From the NCBI GenBank assembly GCA_965215215.1, contig OZ244043.1:3100001-3164000 (forward strand): a stretch of 64,000 nucleotides of DNA, written 5' to 3'. The notes under the pieces are model-generated. The model had not been told where the DNA came from and made no database searches. It worked only from the letters and a program-made list of their open reading frames with translations. This document shows positions 28,520 through 37,677 of this stretch, piece by piece (position 1 is the first letter of the stretch; the number at the start of each line of letters is the position of its first letter). Both the position numbers and the translations under genes were made by a program. The stretch comes from CALDTK01 sp965215215 (GTDB lineage: Bacteria; Bacteroidota; Bacteroidia; Chitinophagales; Saprospiraceae).

Positions 28520-28949
28520 GCTCCGTCTAACGACGGTTTGAACATACCCACACGTATCCTCCCGCACCGCGCAGGCCTCGGCGCAGACGGAAGTACCTAT
28601 TAGAGAAGATAATTACCGTAGTCCTATTACTGTGTTTCGAACGGATACAACTGGCACGTCCTCGACCGGAGGCCCTTCTATGGTAGGTCGCTTACTACTA
28701 CTTTCACTACTGGAGCGAGTCCAAAGCCCTTATTCATGCTAACGCCCTGATCGTCAGATAGCCTCTCCCATTCTTAAGACAGCCCCGATTTAAAAGGTGA
28801 AGGTAGAGCGTTCTGTCCGCAAGGCTCGGCGGGCTTGAAGGCTCCCGGAGCCTCCCCACCAAAGGCTATATACGGGTGCGTCGCAGCGAACGACACGAAC
28901 ATTCAGAAGTCGAGACGTCCTCGCACAAGTAAAATCCGGTCCAGTGCTC
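28520..28949. other. unassigned stretch, probable transposase debris
   Basis: 430 bases with frequent stops in all frames. A GC-rich second half leads into the IS66 fragment and may be its decayed upstream part, but I could not align it to the intact TnpC. Nothing else is recognised. Confidence 0.35.
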
Positions 28950-29310
28950 GATGTAGCCGTTGTCCGTAGAGCGTCCCTAAATGTTAAACCCTTCACCGAA
29001 TGGCTAGAAACGTGGCGCACGCGCACGATTCCGGAGACTCCGTTCGGCCAGGCGATCGGCTACGTGCTAAGGCACTGACCAATTCTGGGGGCGGTCCTCA
29101 CGGACAGCCGCCTCGAGGTCGACAATAATGGGATCAAAAACGGCATACGCCTCCTGGCCCTCGGACGCAAAAACTACCTGTTCGCCGGGGACCACGGTAC
29201 TGCCCAGAACGTGGCCGTGCTCTACAGTCTGTTATTGAACTGCGAGGAGGCTAGGGTAAACCCGCGCACGTGGTTCACCCCAATCTCGATCGGTTGCTCG
29301 GACAGCGCGT
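28950..29310 (+). pseudogene. IS66-type transposase (TnpC) C-terminal fragment
   Basis: The + strand reads PFTEWLETWRTRTIPETPFG then QAIGYVLRH-stop. After a frame adjustment it continues SRLEVDNNGIKNGIRLLALG, NYLFAGDHGTAQNVAVLYSL and NCEEARVNPRTW. Each piece parallels the intact TnpC of this window (36,144-37,661, C-terminal third). The catalytic Glu region is altered from NNGIENQVRP to NNGIKNGIRL. Stops and the missing N-terminus make it dead. 29,311-29,566 holds no further gene and must include the next susC promoter. Confidence 0.8.
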
Positions 29311-29566
29311 CAACCGCATCGAGGCTACGCCTTCACGCCTACACCCAGGCTCGGGCGAACATTGTAGGTTGAGCGTTTGCATAATTGTCGCTACCTATAA
29401 GCTGATCTATGTATATGGCTACACCGGAGCGAGTACACGAGGCGCAATTTGTTTCGCTTTTTAGTCCATTCTACACCTTTTGACTGTATACTGAGTATGT
29501 ATACTTCATTATCGGCTGAAGATTGCTTGTTTTGCCGCACCTTATGCTTAAGACCCCAATCAACAT

Positions 29567-32401
29567 ATGAAACGATTTATACTATTGCTGTGCATCGCTG
29601 TTTGCTTTTCGGCTACGGCGTCTGCGCAGGTAGCTCGTACGATCGCAGGAACGGTAACCGACACAGAAGGTGAGCCGCTCATCGGCGCGACTGTTCTGGC
29701 GGTAGGTACTAGCATCGGTTCCGCCACCGATGTAGACGGCAATTTCTCGCTGTCGATTACCGAAGAAGTTGACAGTCTGCTCGTTAGTTACGTCGGTTAC
29801 GACGAGCAGAGCATCCCCCTCGACGGGTCGTCGTTTTACGACATCACTCTCTTCGAGGGGCTCACGCTCGACGTAGATATCGTAGTGTCGGGTCAGGGGG
29901 TAGGTATCGAGCGTAAGCGCCTGACGTCTACCATCAGCTCTATCGATGCGACAGCACTCGAGGCGACACCCACGACGTCAATCGATCAGCTGCTGCAATC
30001 CCGGCTTGAAGGAACGCAAATACGACTCAGCTCAGGGCAGCCAGGTACAGCTTCAATCATCCGTAACCGTGGCCCGATTTCTGCAAACGGTGCGTCGACC
30101 CCAATCGTAATTATAGATGGGGTTCGCGTAGATAACCTCAATGGAGCCTCTGCGCTTAACGTAGGTACCGGCGGTGCGAGCTCCTCGGCGATCGCTGATA
30201 TCCCCGTAGAGAGTATTGAAAGCGTTGAGTTCATTCGTGGCGGAGCTGCAACCACGCTTTACGGAGCTGATGCTGCCAACGGTGTACTTCAGATCTTTAC
30301 TAAGAAGGGTACTGCCGGTAAAGCACGATTTAACTTAGAGACGAATCTCGGATTTTCTACAGTCGAAGATAAATTTTTCCGGTTCGATCAAACAAAAAAC
30401 GTATTGTACGATGACCCTGGGTTCTACCAACAATATCGCGCGGGCGTTAATGGGGGTAACGATAGAGTAACCTACAACTTTTCAGGTAGCTACTTAGACG
30501 ATGACGGGATTGACGCAGTAGACTACAATCGACGAGCTAGTATCAGTTCTGGAGTAAGTGCATCTGTTACCGATGATCTAACGTACAATGGATCCGCTAG
30601 CTTTGTAAGTAATTACTTTACTAGAGACTATAATGCTAATACAAGCTTCAGCCGAATAGGATTTTTTGAGTCTGGCAGGGCTGGGCTAGCAGACGATCAA
30701 TCTTCAGGATTTATAGACACTTTAGCTAGAAATCTTCAACTTGAAGCAGATAACACTAATATCGCTGAGGTAGTTAGAAGATTTACCAATTCAAATGCAC
30801 TCGAGTGGTCACCATTTAAGAATTTTACAGCCAAATACACTATTGGATTAGATAGTAGGTCCAGTGAAGCACAGAACATTGCAACCAATGAACTTTTGGT
30901 TGCAAAAGGAGCAAATGCAGAAGGTACCGCTAATCAGGGCACTATAGAGCGCGTTCAGAGAGATTTTACAGTCGTTACGAATGATCTTGCGCTTCAGTAT
31001 AGACTTGACTTAGATAACGATTTAAGTTTTATTTCCAACGTTGGCGGACAAATTTTTCGGGAAAATGATCGGCAAATTGAGGTTAATGCATCCAACGTGG
31101 TAGAGGGATCTGCTCTCTTAACAAATTCGGCGGACCAGCAAGTCGACCAGTTTATCCAAGAACTTACGTATGGTGGCTTCTATCTGTACGAGAATATCGG
31201 GTTTAAGAACAAGCTGTTTTTGGATCTAGGAGCTCGATTTGATTTTAACAGCGCATTTGGGGACGAAGTTGATTTAGTAGATCTATATAGGGTCGGGCTT
31301 GTGTATTCTCTTACCGATGAAGAGTTCATGCAAACAGGTGGTATTGCTGAAGTGATATCGAGAGCTAGTTTTCGAGCAAACTTCGGTCAAGCTTCAAATT
31401 TTCCGACCCCATTTGCGAGGGATCGAGAGATTGCCGCTAATACCTATCTAGATGGCGTAGCGTTTACTTTAGGTAACCCTGGTAACCCTAATCTGAGGCC
31501 CGAGATCGTGGAGAGCTATGAAGCTGGAGGCGATTTTAGTCTATTTAACGCCCGGCTTTCTCTGGGATTTACGTATTATGATCAGACTACATTAGATGCT
31601 TTGTTCACTCCGCCTAGCGCACCATCTAGGGGCGAGCTAAACCAGGAGGCGAACGTTGGGGAAATCTCTAATACGGGCGTGGAGCTTACCGCCGGGTACG
31701 AGATAATCCGATCCACAGATTTTGACTTGTCTATCAACGCATCGTTGACTACTAACAAGAATGAGGTTGTATCGAGCGGTGGCGCACCCGAGTTTACTGT
31801 TGGTGGTTTTCAGTTTCTTGGATCCTTCATTAAGGAAGGGCAGCCGCTTGGGTACTTTCGAAGCACACAGCCCATTTACAATGCTGAGGGGGCGTTTGAA
31901 GGTGTAAATCGTAATGTGGCATTAGGTAGTCCTGTACCAGACGGATACGGAAATCTTTCTGTGAATTTTAGATGGAGAAACCTGACCTTCTTTACTTCTG
32001 CGGACTATCAGTATGGTGCGCAAGGTGTAAATTTGGATGATGCTTTACGTTATGCCAGAGGCGTAAGCGATCCTGGTAGAATTCCACAAGCGACGATTAA
32101 TAATAATCCAAGCATAAGTTTCGCCCTGCTAGGAAGTGAATTTATTGAAGATACTGACTTCGTCAAAATCCGTAATATTGGTGCGACGTACCGAATCCCA
32201 ACGCAATCAATGGATTTTATTCAATCGTTGTCAGTTGGGTTTAACGCAATCAATCCTTTAGCTTTTGCCTCTAGTAGTTTTGATCCTGAAGTTACTGGAG
32301 CTGGTATAGGTGCTCAAGGCGATTTTTCTGCGGGGGGATTTGGATTTGGTACAATTTCAAATCCCAAACGCTACCTACTTTCACTGAAAGGTACTTTTTG
32401 A
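29567..32401 (+). CDS. SusC/RagA-family TonB-dependent receptor (pair 3)
   Basis: 944 residues, the shortest of the four. Signal FILLLCIAVCFSATASAQ. Carboxypeptidase-D-like domain (IAGTVTDTEGEPLIGATVLA). The TonB-box region is divergent (LDVDIVVSGQGVGIERKRL). Plug with PIVIIDGVRVDNLNG and VEFIRGGAATTLYGADAANG, where the usual VDGVP is IDGVR. Barrel ends LLSLKGTF. The different plug motif and the SusD partner type indicate a separate subfamily from pairs 1 and 2, so probably another substrate. AT-rich in its central part and 3' end. Confidence 0.93.
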   Translation: MKRFILLLCIAVCFSATASAQVARTIAGTVTDTEGEPLIGATVLAVGTSIGSATDVDGNFSLSITEEVDSLLVSYVGYDEQSIPLDGSSFYDITLFEGLTLDVDIVVSGQGVGIERKRLTSTISSIDATALEATPTTSIDQLLQSRLEGTQIRLSSGQPGTASIIRNRGPISANGASTPIVIIDGVRVDNLNGASALNVGTGGASSSAIADIPVESIESVEFIRGGAATTLYGADAANGVLQIFTKKGTAGKARFNLETNLGFSTVEDKFFRFDQTKNVLYDDPGFYQQYRAGVNGGNDRVTYNFSGSYLDDDGIDAVDYNRRASISSGVSASVTDDLTYNGSASFVSNYFTRDYNANTSFSRIGFFESGRAGLADDQSSGFIDTLARNLQLEADNTNIAEVVRRFTNSNALEWSPFKNFTAKYTIGLDSRSSEAQNIATNELLVAKGANAEGTANQGTIERVQRDFTVVTNDLALQYRLDLDNDLSFISNVGGQIFRENDRQIEVNASNVVEGSALLTNSADQQVDQFIQELTYGGFYLYENIGFKNKLFLDLGARFDFNSAFGDEVDLVDLYRVGLVYSLTDEEFMQTGGIAEVISRASFRANFGQASNFPTPFARDREIAANTYLDGVAFTLGNPGNPNLRPEIVESYEAGGDFSLFNARLSLGFTYYDQTTLDALFTPPSAPSRGELNQEANVGEISNTGVELTAGYEIIRSTDFDLSINASLTTNKNEVVSSGGAPEFTVGGFQFLGSFIKEGQPLGYFRSTQPIYNAEGAFEGVNRNVALGSPVPDGYGNLSVNFRWRNLTFFTSADYQYGAQGVNLDDALRYARGVSDPGRIPQATINNNPSISFALLGSEFIEDTDFVKIRNIGATYRIPTQSMDFIQSLSVGFNAINPLAFASSSFDPEVTGAGIGAQGDFSAGGFGFGTISNPKRYLLSLKGTF

Positions 32402-32435
32402 GGCACCTTTATAAGTTAACGTCCTAGATTTCCTT

Positions 32436-33905
32436 ATGAGAACCTATACCCCCATGGTCCGGCTCGTTGTCCTAATCTCTGTGTCTCTTTATTTGTATGG
32501 ATGTGAAGATCCTAGCGACGACTTTCAGCCTCGCAACCCTGATTTAGTTGTGTCTGCCGTGCTCGGCACCGCTGAGTCATCCGCTCGACTAATCCTTGGA
32601 TGCGAACGGCAGCTCGCTCTAGCTTACCAAGAGGTAATTCCGATTGCTGAATTAGTGTCTGATAACTACGTTAACACACAAACATTCTTTAATCAAGATG
32701 TAGATGGGTTAACTATCTCATACCAAGATCCTGACGCTGCTGACAGTCAGTTTGATATTCAGAGGTTGCGTACACTTGCGAACTTCGGTCTCGATATTAT
32801 GGGACCTGCGGATCCGGGGTATACACCAGCGCAAGAAGCCGAGTTTCTGTATTTCCGTGGTATAGCGCAGTTATTAGGAGGCAGCTATTTCAATCGGCTT
32901 CCTATCGCCGCGGATAGTATTGTTGGAACGAGGAGTCAGCTTTATGAGCTAGCTATTGCTGATTTTACTGAAGCTTTGGATGTATTGGAGCGAGGAGCGA
33001 TTGAAGGTGGAGAGTTGAGTAATTCTATACTTTTAGCTAGGTCCCGGGCATACTATCAAAATAGCGACTGTGCCGCTGCTACTGAAGATGCTAGAAATTT
33101 ACTCGAAGCGTCTCCTGAATTTATACGTTATGTACAATTTGATGTGGTGAATGGCGTCGAGAGTACGATTCAAGATGCGATTTTTGATCGGGGTAGTTTC
33201 GATGATTTACAGCCTCTTCCACGGCTAGACTTTTTAGATCCTAAGTATAACAATCAGATAGATCCTACTGACGACGTAGACATTCCATATCTAAAAGCAG
33301 AGGAGGCCCATTTTATCATAACTGAGTCTCTACTTAGCGAAGGAGACTTGGAAGGTGCCAAACAGCAGCTTCTCACTTTACTCGGGCTTGTGTCCGCACG
33401 ACCACTCGTTACGATCGACGATTCGGCAGAGGGTAGAACAAACGAAACAAATATCAATAGACCAGACACATCTAGTATTCGAGTGCGCTCAAGCACTGAT
33501 GCTGATTTCATGTCTGATTTAATTCTTGATCGTGGCACTCAAGTTATAACGGTTCCTCAAGTAAGCGGTACATCGATAGATTCAAGTGAAGTAGGCGCAC
33601 TTTCATCTATTGACGATGCGCTGTATACTTTGTATTTAATGCGTCAGGAGGTTTTCATCGCGGAAGGGCGTAGGAGTATCGATTTGGGTCTGACCTTTAC
33701 TATAAGTGAGAATGAGCTACTGCTCAACGAGAATGTTACGGAAGCCGACGTCGAGCCAACTATCCCAGACTTCATTCAGTCTCGCGCTGGAAGTATAGAT
33801 GCGTTCACGTACGATACTGAAGCTGGAGAAGTAACTATCACTGAAGATCTTAACCGTGTGTTAGTTTCGAATCGTGAATCGGACTTTGTAGTTCCTTGCT
33901 TCTAG
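32436..33905 (+). CDS. SusD/RagB-family lipoprotein (pair 3)
   Basis: 489-residue surface lipoprotein, 34 bases after susC. Signal and lipobox LVVLISVSLYLYGCEDPSDD. The helical body has AEFLYFRGIAQLLGGSYFNR, LYELAIADFTEALDVLERG (TPR-like) and MRQEVFIAEGRRSIDLGLTF near the C-terminus, matching the RagB/SusD fold in which the C-terminal E-x-R-R helix packs against the barrel. It lacks the DPNNP motif of pairs 1 and 2. AT-rich. A stem-loop follows the stop. Confidence 0.85.
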   Translation: MRTYTPMVRLVVLISVSLYLYGCEDPSDDFQPRNPDLVVSAVLGTAESSARLILGCERQLALAYQEVIPIAELVSDNYVNTQTFFNQDVDGLTISYQDPDAADSQFDIQRLRTLANFGLDIMGPADPGYTPAQEAEFLYFRGIAQLLGGSYFNRLPIAADSIVGTRSQLYELAIADFTEALDVLERGAIEGGELSNSILLARSRAYYQNSDCAAATEDARNLLEASPEFIRYVQFDVVNGVESTIQDAIFDRGSFDDLQPLPRLDFLDPKYNNQIDPTDDVDIPYLKAEEAHFIITESLLSEGDLEGAKQQLLTLLGLVSARPLVTIDDSAEGRTNETNINRPDTSSIRVRSSTDADFMSDLILDRGTQVITVPQVSGTSIDSSEVGALSSIDDALYTLYLMRQEVFIAEGRRSIDLGLTFTISENELLLNENVTEADVEPTIPDFIQSRAGSIDAFTYDTEAGEVTITEDLNRVLVSNRESDFVVPCF

Positions 33906-33919
33906 ATTTTCCGCTGTAC

Positions 33920-33945
33920 GATTGGCTGAGGTCAGCGAGCCAATC
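33920..33945 (+). terminator. stem-loop after SusD pair 3
   Basis: Perfect 8-base stem GATTGGCT/AGCCAATC with a 10-base loop, followed by a T-rich tract (TTTCGTTTGATTT). It starts 15 bases after the susD stop, the right place for a Rho-independent terminator, although the T-run is interrupted. Confidence 0.6.
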
Positions 33946-34079
33946 TTTCGTTTGATTTGTGGTTCTGCCGGTGTGGTAGTTGATCCACTGTTTTACTGTC
34001 CGTGTTAGCAGTTTCGTTGAGACGCTCGCATTGAACCCAGCGTATTCCTCTGTGCTTGATGTAGGACGCAGTATAGAGG

Positions 34080-34589
34080 AACATGCGGGCGTGGGCGGCA
34101 AGGGCGAGGTGTGGCGTGCGACTTCCTCCGCGACGCCCTCACCGACTGGCGTACCGCGTGCGTGCTCGCGGTCATCGACGAGTACCTGCGGGAGTGTTTG
34201 ACGGCCAAGGCTGCGATCTCGCATCCGGCCACGCGCGTACGCCGGATCCTGGATCCGGTCGCCGAGCAGCGGGGGGCTTACCCGGAGGTCTTGCGGACTG
34301 ACGGTGGTCCGGAGTTCGTTTCAGCGGCATTCGCGGAGTGGTGCGAGGCTCACAGCGTGTACCACCACCGGAACACCGCGAGGGGTCCGATCGACGACGG
34401 GCGCCTCGAGCGACTCAACCAAACGATCAGCGGGGACGTACTCGACTTCTGACTGTTTGCGACGTTTAGCGAGCCACCCGCACACCGCGCTCGGTGGGGA
34501 GGCCGTAGGCCGAGCCCTCCAGCACGCCGTGTATGGTAACTTACCTCCACCTCCTAGCTCAGGACTGTCTTTGAGAAGGGAAGGCTACA
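34080..34589 (+). pseudogene. IS3-family OrfB C-terminal fragment with terminal repeat
   Basis: The open part (34,111-34,452) reads ACDFLRDALTDWRTACVLAV then IDEYLRECLTAKAA, RRILDPVAEQRGAYP, EVLRTDGGPEFVSAAFAEWC and RLERLNQTISGDVLDF-stop. This is the DDE core of an IS3 OrfB with D (DF), D (RTDGGPEF) and E (DGRLERLNQT) all present, truncated at its N-terminus. It ends with CTGTCTTTGAGAAGGG...AAGGCTACA at 34,565-34,589, which fits the spacing of the other IS3 ends. It has residues lacking in the deleted copy at 37.7-38.4 kb. Confidence 0.8.
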
Positions 34590-34738
34590 GTCGATGGTAT
34601 CGTTGTGTAATACATTGCTACATACTCGGATCAATCGTAAAAATGAAGCTAGAGTCATGTAATTGCAATATGAAATGAGCATCATTGCCGTGTAACTCCA
34701 CTTTGTAGATTTACTGTAAGAATACATTACTACGGATT

Positions 34739-35188
34739 ATGACGCAGTTAATGGCCGCACTACTAACATGTATAGTTGTATGTGGATTTACATATGCACC
34801 CATTGGTGTAGAAAATTCATCTCCACAGTCATCTAATCTCACTTATGGTGACTGCTTTGAGTGTGTCGCAAATTTCTCATATTTTACACCATCAAGAACT
34901 AACTCTGGATGCCCTACAGGTATAACTATTCGTGGTAACACTACCAACACGCCAGGTACGTTGTGTAACAGACCTGTATCCAGCTATGTTTGGGAGTATC
35001 GACTTACCGGCCGTACGTACTGGCACGTATGGGGGCGTTCGTCAGGTATGACTATATACTCGGATGATATTATTGGATTTCCTGCTTCGGGTGGATCAAT
35101 AGAGGTTAGGGTTAGCAGTGCAGACAACCGAGAGTCTAATTTACCTAGACTCTTAAGATTTAGTTTGTGTTCTAATTTTGGTGGCTGA
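34739..35188 (+). CDS. small exported cysteine-containing protein, unknown function
   Basis: 149 residues with an N-terminal hydrophobic segment (LMAALLTCIVVCGFTYA) that could be a signal peptide. The mature part has four paired-looking cysteines (GDCFECVANF, SGCPTG, TLCNRP) and a beta-rich C-terminal half (YVWEYRLTGRTYWHVWGRSS, GGSIEVRVSSADNRESNLPR) resembling small Ig/beta-sandwich surface proteins. No family recognised. AT-rich, 150 bases downstream of one IS remnant and directly abutting another (35,191), so the true C-terminus may have been lost or replaced. Confidence 0.55.
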   Translation: MTQLMAALLTCIVVCGFTYAPIGVENSSPQSSNLTYGDCFECVANFSYFTPSRTNSGCPTGITIRGNTTNTPGTLCNRPVSSYVWEYRLTGRTYWHVWGRSSGMTIYSDDIIGFPASGGSIEVRVSSADNRESNLPRLLRFSLCSNFGG

Positions 35189-35190
35189 TT

Positions 35191-35392
35191 TTGAAGACTC
35201 CATTTGGAGAGATATTGTTTGCTGCTCAAAGAGAACAAAGGCGGGCGCAAGCCCGCCGAGCGCGCCCGGGAGTTGGGCGTATCGGTGGCAACCTTTTACG
35301 GGTAGCGCAAGAAGTACGGTGGGATGGAGGTCTCCGAGGTCAAGCGCCTCAAGGAGCTCGAGGCCGAGAACGCGAGGCTCCACGACCGAACG
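35191..35392 (+). pseudogene. IS3-family OrfA remnant
   Basis: Reads LLKENKGGRKPAERARELGV then SVATFYG-stop-RKKYGG and EVSEVKRLKELEAENARLHD. This is the helix-turn-helix and leucine-zipper of an IS3 OrfA, with an internal stop and a probable frameshift near the start (MKTPFGEILFAA in another frame). The IS66 cuts it just after the zipper. Confidence 0.75.
35385..35392. repeat. IS66 target-site duplication, left copy
   Basis: ACCGAACG immediately before the left end of the IS66; identical to 37,670-37,677. Eight bases is the characteristic duplication length of the IS66 family. Confidence 0.9.
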
Positions 35393-35414
35393 GTAAGCAC
35401 TTAGCCAAGCCCGT
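35393..35414 (+). repeat. IS66 left inverted repeat
   Basis: Begins GTAAGCACTTAGCCAAGC. Differs from the right end at 4 of 22 positions. Confidence 0.88.
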
Positions 35415-35452
35415 ATTGTCGATTCGTCCCATCGGCCCGGAGGTTTGCGGGC

Positions 35453-35734
35453 ATGGCAAACCTATCCCACCTCCCCGATGCCTGGCGTCAATCTGGGCTC
35501 TCCCAACGTGCTTTTTGCGAGCGCGAGGACATCAGTCTGGCGACCTTCAGCTACTGGCGCGGCAAAGAACTACGCGGCGAACAGCAGGCCGCCAGCGCGC
35601 CGGCCTTTACCGAAGTTATCGTTCAGCCTCAATGCCGCGCTCCCGGCGAGGCGCCCGCCATCGAGATTACCTACCCCGATGGTACTCGCGTGCGCATCCC
35701 CACGCCGACGCTGTCATCCCCCGTGCGGTGCTAG
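35453..35734 (+). CDS. tnpA: IS66 TnpA-like accessory protein
   Basis: 93-residue first protein of the IS66 unit, required with TnpB and TnpC for transposition in characterised family members, though its biochemical role is not settled. It carries a helix-turn-helix-like segment (GLSQRAFCEREDISLATFSY, about 15-34) and a beta segment IEITYPDGTRVRIPTP. The stop overlaps the start of tnpB by 7 bases. Confidence 0.85.
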   Translation: MANLSHLPDAWRQSGLSQRAFCEREDISLATFSYWRGKELRGEQQAASAPAFTEVIVQPQCRAPGEAPAIEITYPDGTRVRIPTPTLSSPVRC

Positions 35735-36081
35735 CCCTCGCCCCCGGGGTGCGGCTCTACTTCTACACCGGGGTATGCGACATGCGCAAGGGCTACGCCG
35801 GGCTGAGTGGCGTGGTTCGCTCGGCCTTCGGTCGTGATCCGGCCGATGGGGCGATCTACTGCTTTTGCAACCGCCGCCGCGACCGCATCAAACTCCTCTG
35901 TTTCGAGGGCGACGGGTTCGCCGTCTACTACAAAGTCCTCGCTGAGGGCACCCTCGAAGTACCGCAGCCGTCGTCAAAGGCTCCGTACGCCGCGGTGTCG
36001 CCCGAGACACTGCGCCTGATCCTCGGGGGCGTCAAGCTAGCCTCCATCGAGCGGAGAAAGCGCTACCGAAAAGCGGCCTAA
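35728..36081 (+). CDS. tnpB: IS66 TnpB
   Basis: 117 residues from a GTG inside the tnpA stop region; the frame is open far upstream but only this part is IS66 TnpB. Diagnostic segments are RLYFYTGVCDMRKGYAGLSG at the start (usually VxLATxPVDMRKGxDGL), YCFCNRRRDRIKLLCFEGDG, and FAVYYKVLAEGTLEVPQ. The length matches the family (115-120 aa). Its function in transposition is known only genetically. Confidence 0.92.
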   Translation: MLALAPGVRLYFYTGVCDMRKGYAGLSGVVRSAFGRDPADGAIYCFCNRRRDRIKLLCFEGDGFAVYYKVLAEGTLEVPQPSSKAPYAAVSPETLRLILGGVKLASIERRKRYRKAA

Positions 36082-36143
36082 GCACCAGTAATTGCTAGCG
36101 TTTCAGCTTGGACGACCGAGGGGCGTTTCGTACTTTGAGGGCC

Positions 36144-37661
36144 GTGGCAACTGACACACTTCTCCTGGCCAAGGACAAGCGAATCGCCCAGCTCGAGGCA
36201 CAAATCCAAGCGCTCGAACAGGCTAATGAGGCGCTCTTGCGCCAGCTTCACGCCCGTCGCTCGGAGCGGTTCATCCCAGCTGGCGACGAGCAGCTCAATC
36301 TGTTCAGCGAGGTTGACGAGCAGATCGACATCGAAGAGCCGGCTAAGTCCACCGAGCCCGAGGCCGTCGTTACAAGGCACCCCGGCCGCAACCCCCTACC
36401 GGCACACTTCCCGCTCGAGGTAGAAGTCGTCGCCCCTGGACAGACCGACGCCGAGCGCGGCGAGTACGATGAGGCTAAGCTCGAACGCGAAGGGCACGTG
36501 CTCATAGGCTACGAAACTTCAGAGCGCGTTGAGTACCGGCCCGCGCAGTACGTGCGTATCCTCCAAAAGCGACCCACTTACAGATGCCTGGCCACCGGCG
36601 AGGTGAGTTGTGCTCACGCCCGCGACCGCGTGCTGGCCCGCTCGATAGCGGACGAAACGCTCGCCGCGGACGTGATCTTGAAGAAGTTTCTCGACCACCA
36701 GCCGCTCTACCGGCAGGCCGAGGCGCTCAAGCGCGACTACGACTGGGCTCTGAGTCCCGCCACGATGGGCAAGTGGGTCGAGCGCGTCGCCGCGACCCTC
36801 AAGCCGCTGTACAACGCGCTCGTGGACCGGATCATGGCCACGGACTACGTGCAGATGGACGAGTCCGGCATCCGCGTTCTCTCGGCCGACAAGCCCCGAG
36901 CGAGTCACCAGGGCTGGATGTGGCTCGTGCGCGATCCGACGACCGAGGCCGTAGCCTTCCGCTACGACAAGAGCCGCGGGTCGAAGCTGCCGGCCTCGGT
37001 GCTCGCGGACTTCAGCGGCGTGCTGCAGACCGACGGGTGGGGCCCCTACAAAACGGCCCTCGCAGGACTGCGGGCTAAGGGAGCCGACATACGTCAGATT
37101 GGATGCCTAGCCCACATCCGGCGCAAGCTCTTCGAGGCCACCGGCTCCGATCCAAGCGCGAAACAGGCCTTGGGTATCATCCAGCGCATCTACGCCCTCG
37201 AAGCTCGGTGGCGAGGTCTGCCGCCTGATCAGCGACTAGCAGAACGCAAAGCCCAACTCACGCCGGTGTTCGCCGAGTTGACTGCTTGGCTAGCGAAGGA
37301 CCAGCACGCCCCCATCCCGAAGACGCCCCTGGGCAAGGCCATCGGCTACGCCCGCCACCAGTGGCCGTCGCTGAGCGTGGTGCTCGAAGATGGGCGCGTC
37401 GAACTCGACAACAATGGCATCGAGAATCAAGTCCGCCCGCTGGCCCTCGGCAGGAAGAATTACCTGTTCGCCGGCAATCACGGGGCGGCCGAGAACATTG
37501 CCGTGCTGTACAGTCTGCTATTGAGCTGCAAGGCGGCTGGTGTCAACCCGCGGGCCTGGCTCAACGACACGCTCGCTCGCATCCTACCACACCCAGTCAA
37601 TCGCGTGGCCGAGCTGCTGCCTAGTAATTTTAGTCCAGAACTTCGGGACGGGGTTGGCTAA
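36144..37661 (+). CDS. tnpC: IS66 transposase TnpC (DDE)
   Basis: 505 residues from GTG 36144, preferred over TTG 36108 because of the GAGG 5 bases upstream; either is possible. N-terminal coiled coil (RIAQLEAQIQALEQANEALL), zinc-finger-like region with CLATGEVSCAH, then the DDE core. The three acids lie in YVQMDESGIRVL (about D239), LQTDGWGPYKTAL and DNNGIENQVRPLALGRKNYL (E). The C-terminal small domain follows (LYSLLLSCKAAGVNPRAWLN). Intact, so this copy could still be active. Confidence 0.93.
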   Translation: MATDTLLLAKDKRIAQLEAQIQALEQANEALLRQLHARRSERFIPAGDEQLNLFSEVDEQIDIEEPAKSTEPEAVVTRHPGRNPLPAHFPLEVEVVAPGQTDAERGEYDEAKLEREGHVLIGYETSERVEYRPAQYVRILQKRPTYRCLATGEVSCAHARDRVLARSIADETLAADVILKKFLDHQPLYRQAEALKRDYDWALSPATMGKWVERVAATLKPLYNALVDRIMATDYVQMDESGIRVLSADKPRASHQGWMWLVRDPTTEAVAFRYDKSRGSKLPASVLADFSGVLQTDGWGPYKTALAGLRAKGADIRQIGCLAHIRRKLFEATGSDPSAKQALGIIQRIYALEARWRGLPPDQRLAERKAQLTPVFAELTAWLAKDQHAPIPKTPLGKAIGYARHQWPSLSVVLEDGRVELDNNGIENQVRPLALGRKNYLFAGNHGAAENIAVLYSLLLSCKAAGVNPRAWLNDTLARILPHPVNRVAELLPSNFSPELRDGVG

Positions 37662-37669
37662 GCGGATAC
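37648..37669 (-). repeat. IS66 right inverted repeat
   Basis: Read inwards it begins GTATCCGCTTAGCCAACC. It overlaps the 3' end of tnpC by a few bases. Confidence 0.88.
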
Positions 37670-37677
37670 ACCGAACG
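37670..37677. repeat. IS66 target-site duplication, right copy
   Basis: ACCGAACG directly after the right end of the IS66, identical to the left copy. Confidence 0.9.

Larger units (their letters stand above)
35393..37669 (+). mobile_element. IS66-family insertion sequence, apparently complete
   Basis: 2,277 bases with 22-base terminal inverted repeats (18/22 identical), perfect 8-base flanking duplications, and the full IS66 gene set tnpA-tnpB-tnpC in one orientation with no stops. Inserted into an already degraded IS3-family element. A decayed fragment of a related TnpC lies at 28,950-29,310, so this family has been resident or has entered more than once. GC-rich like the core flanks. Confidence 0.95.
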
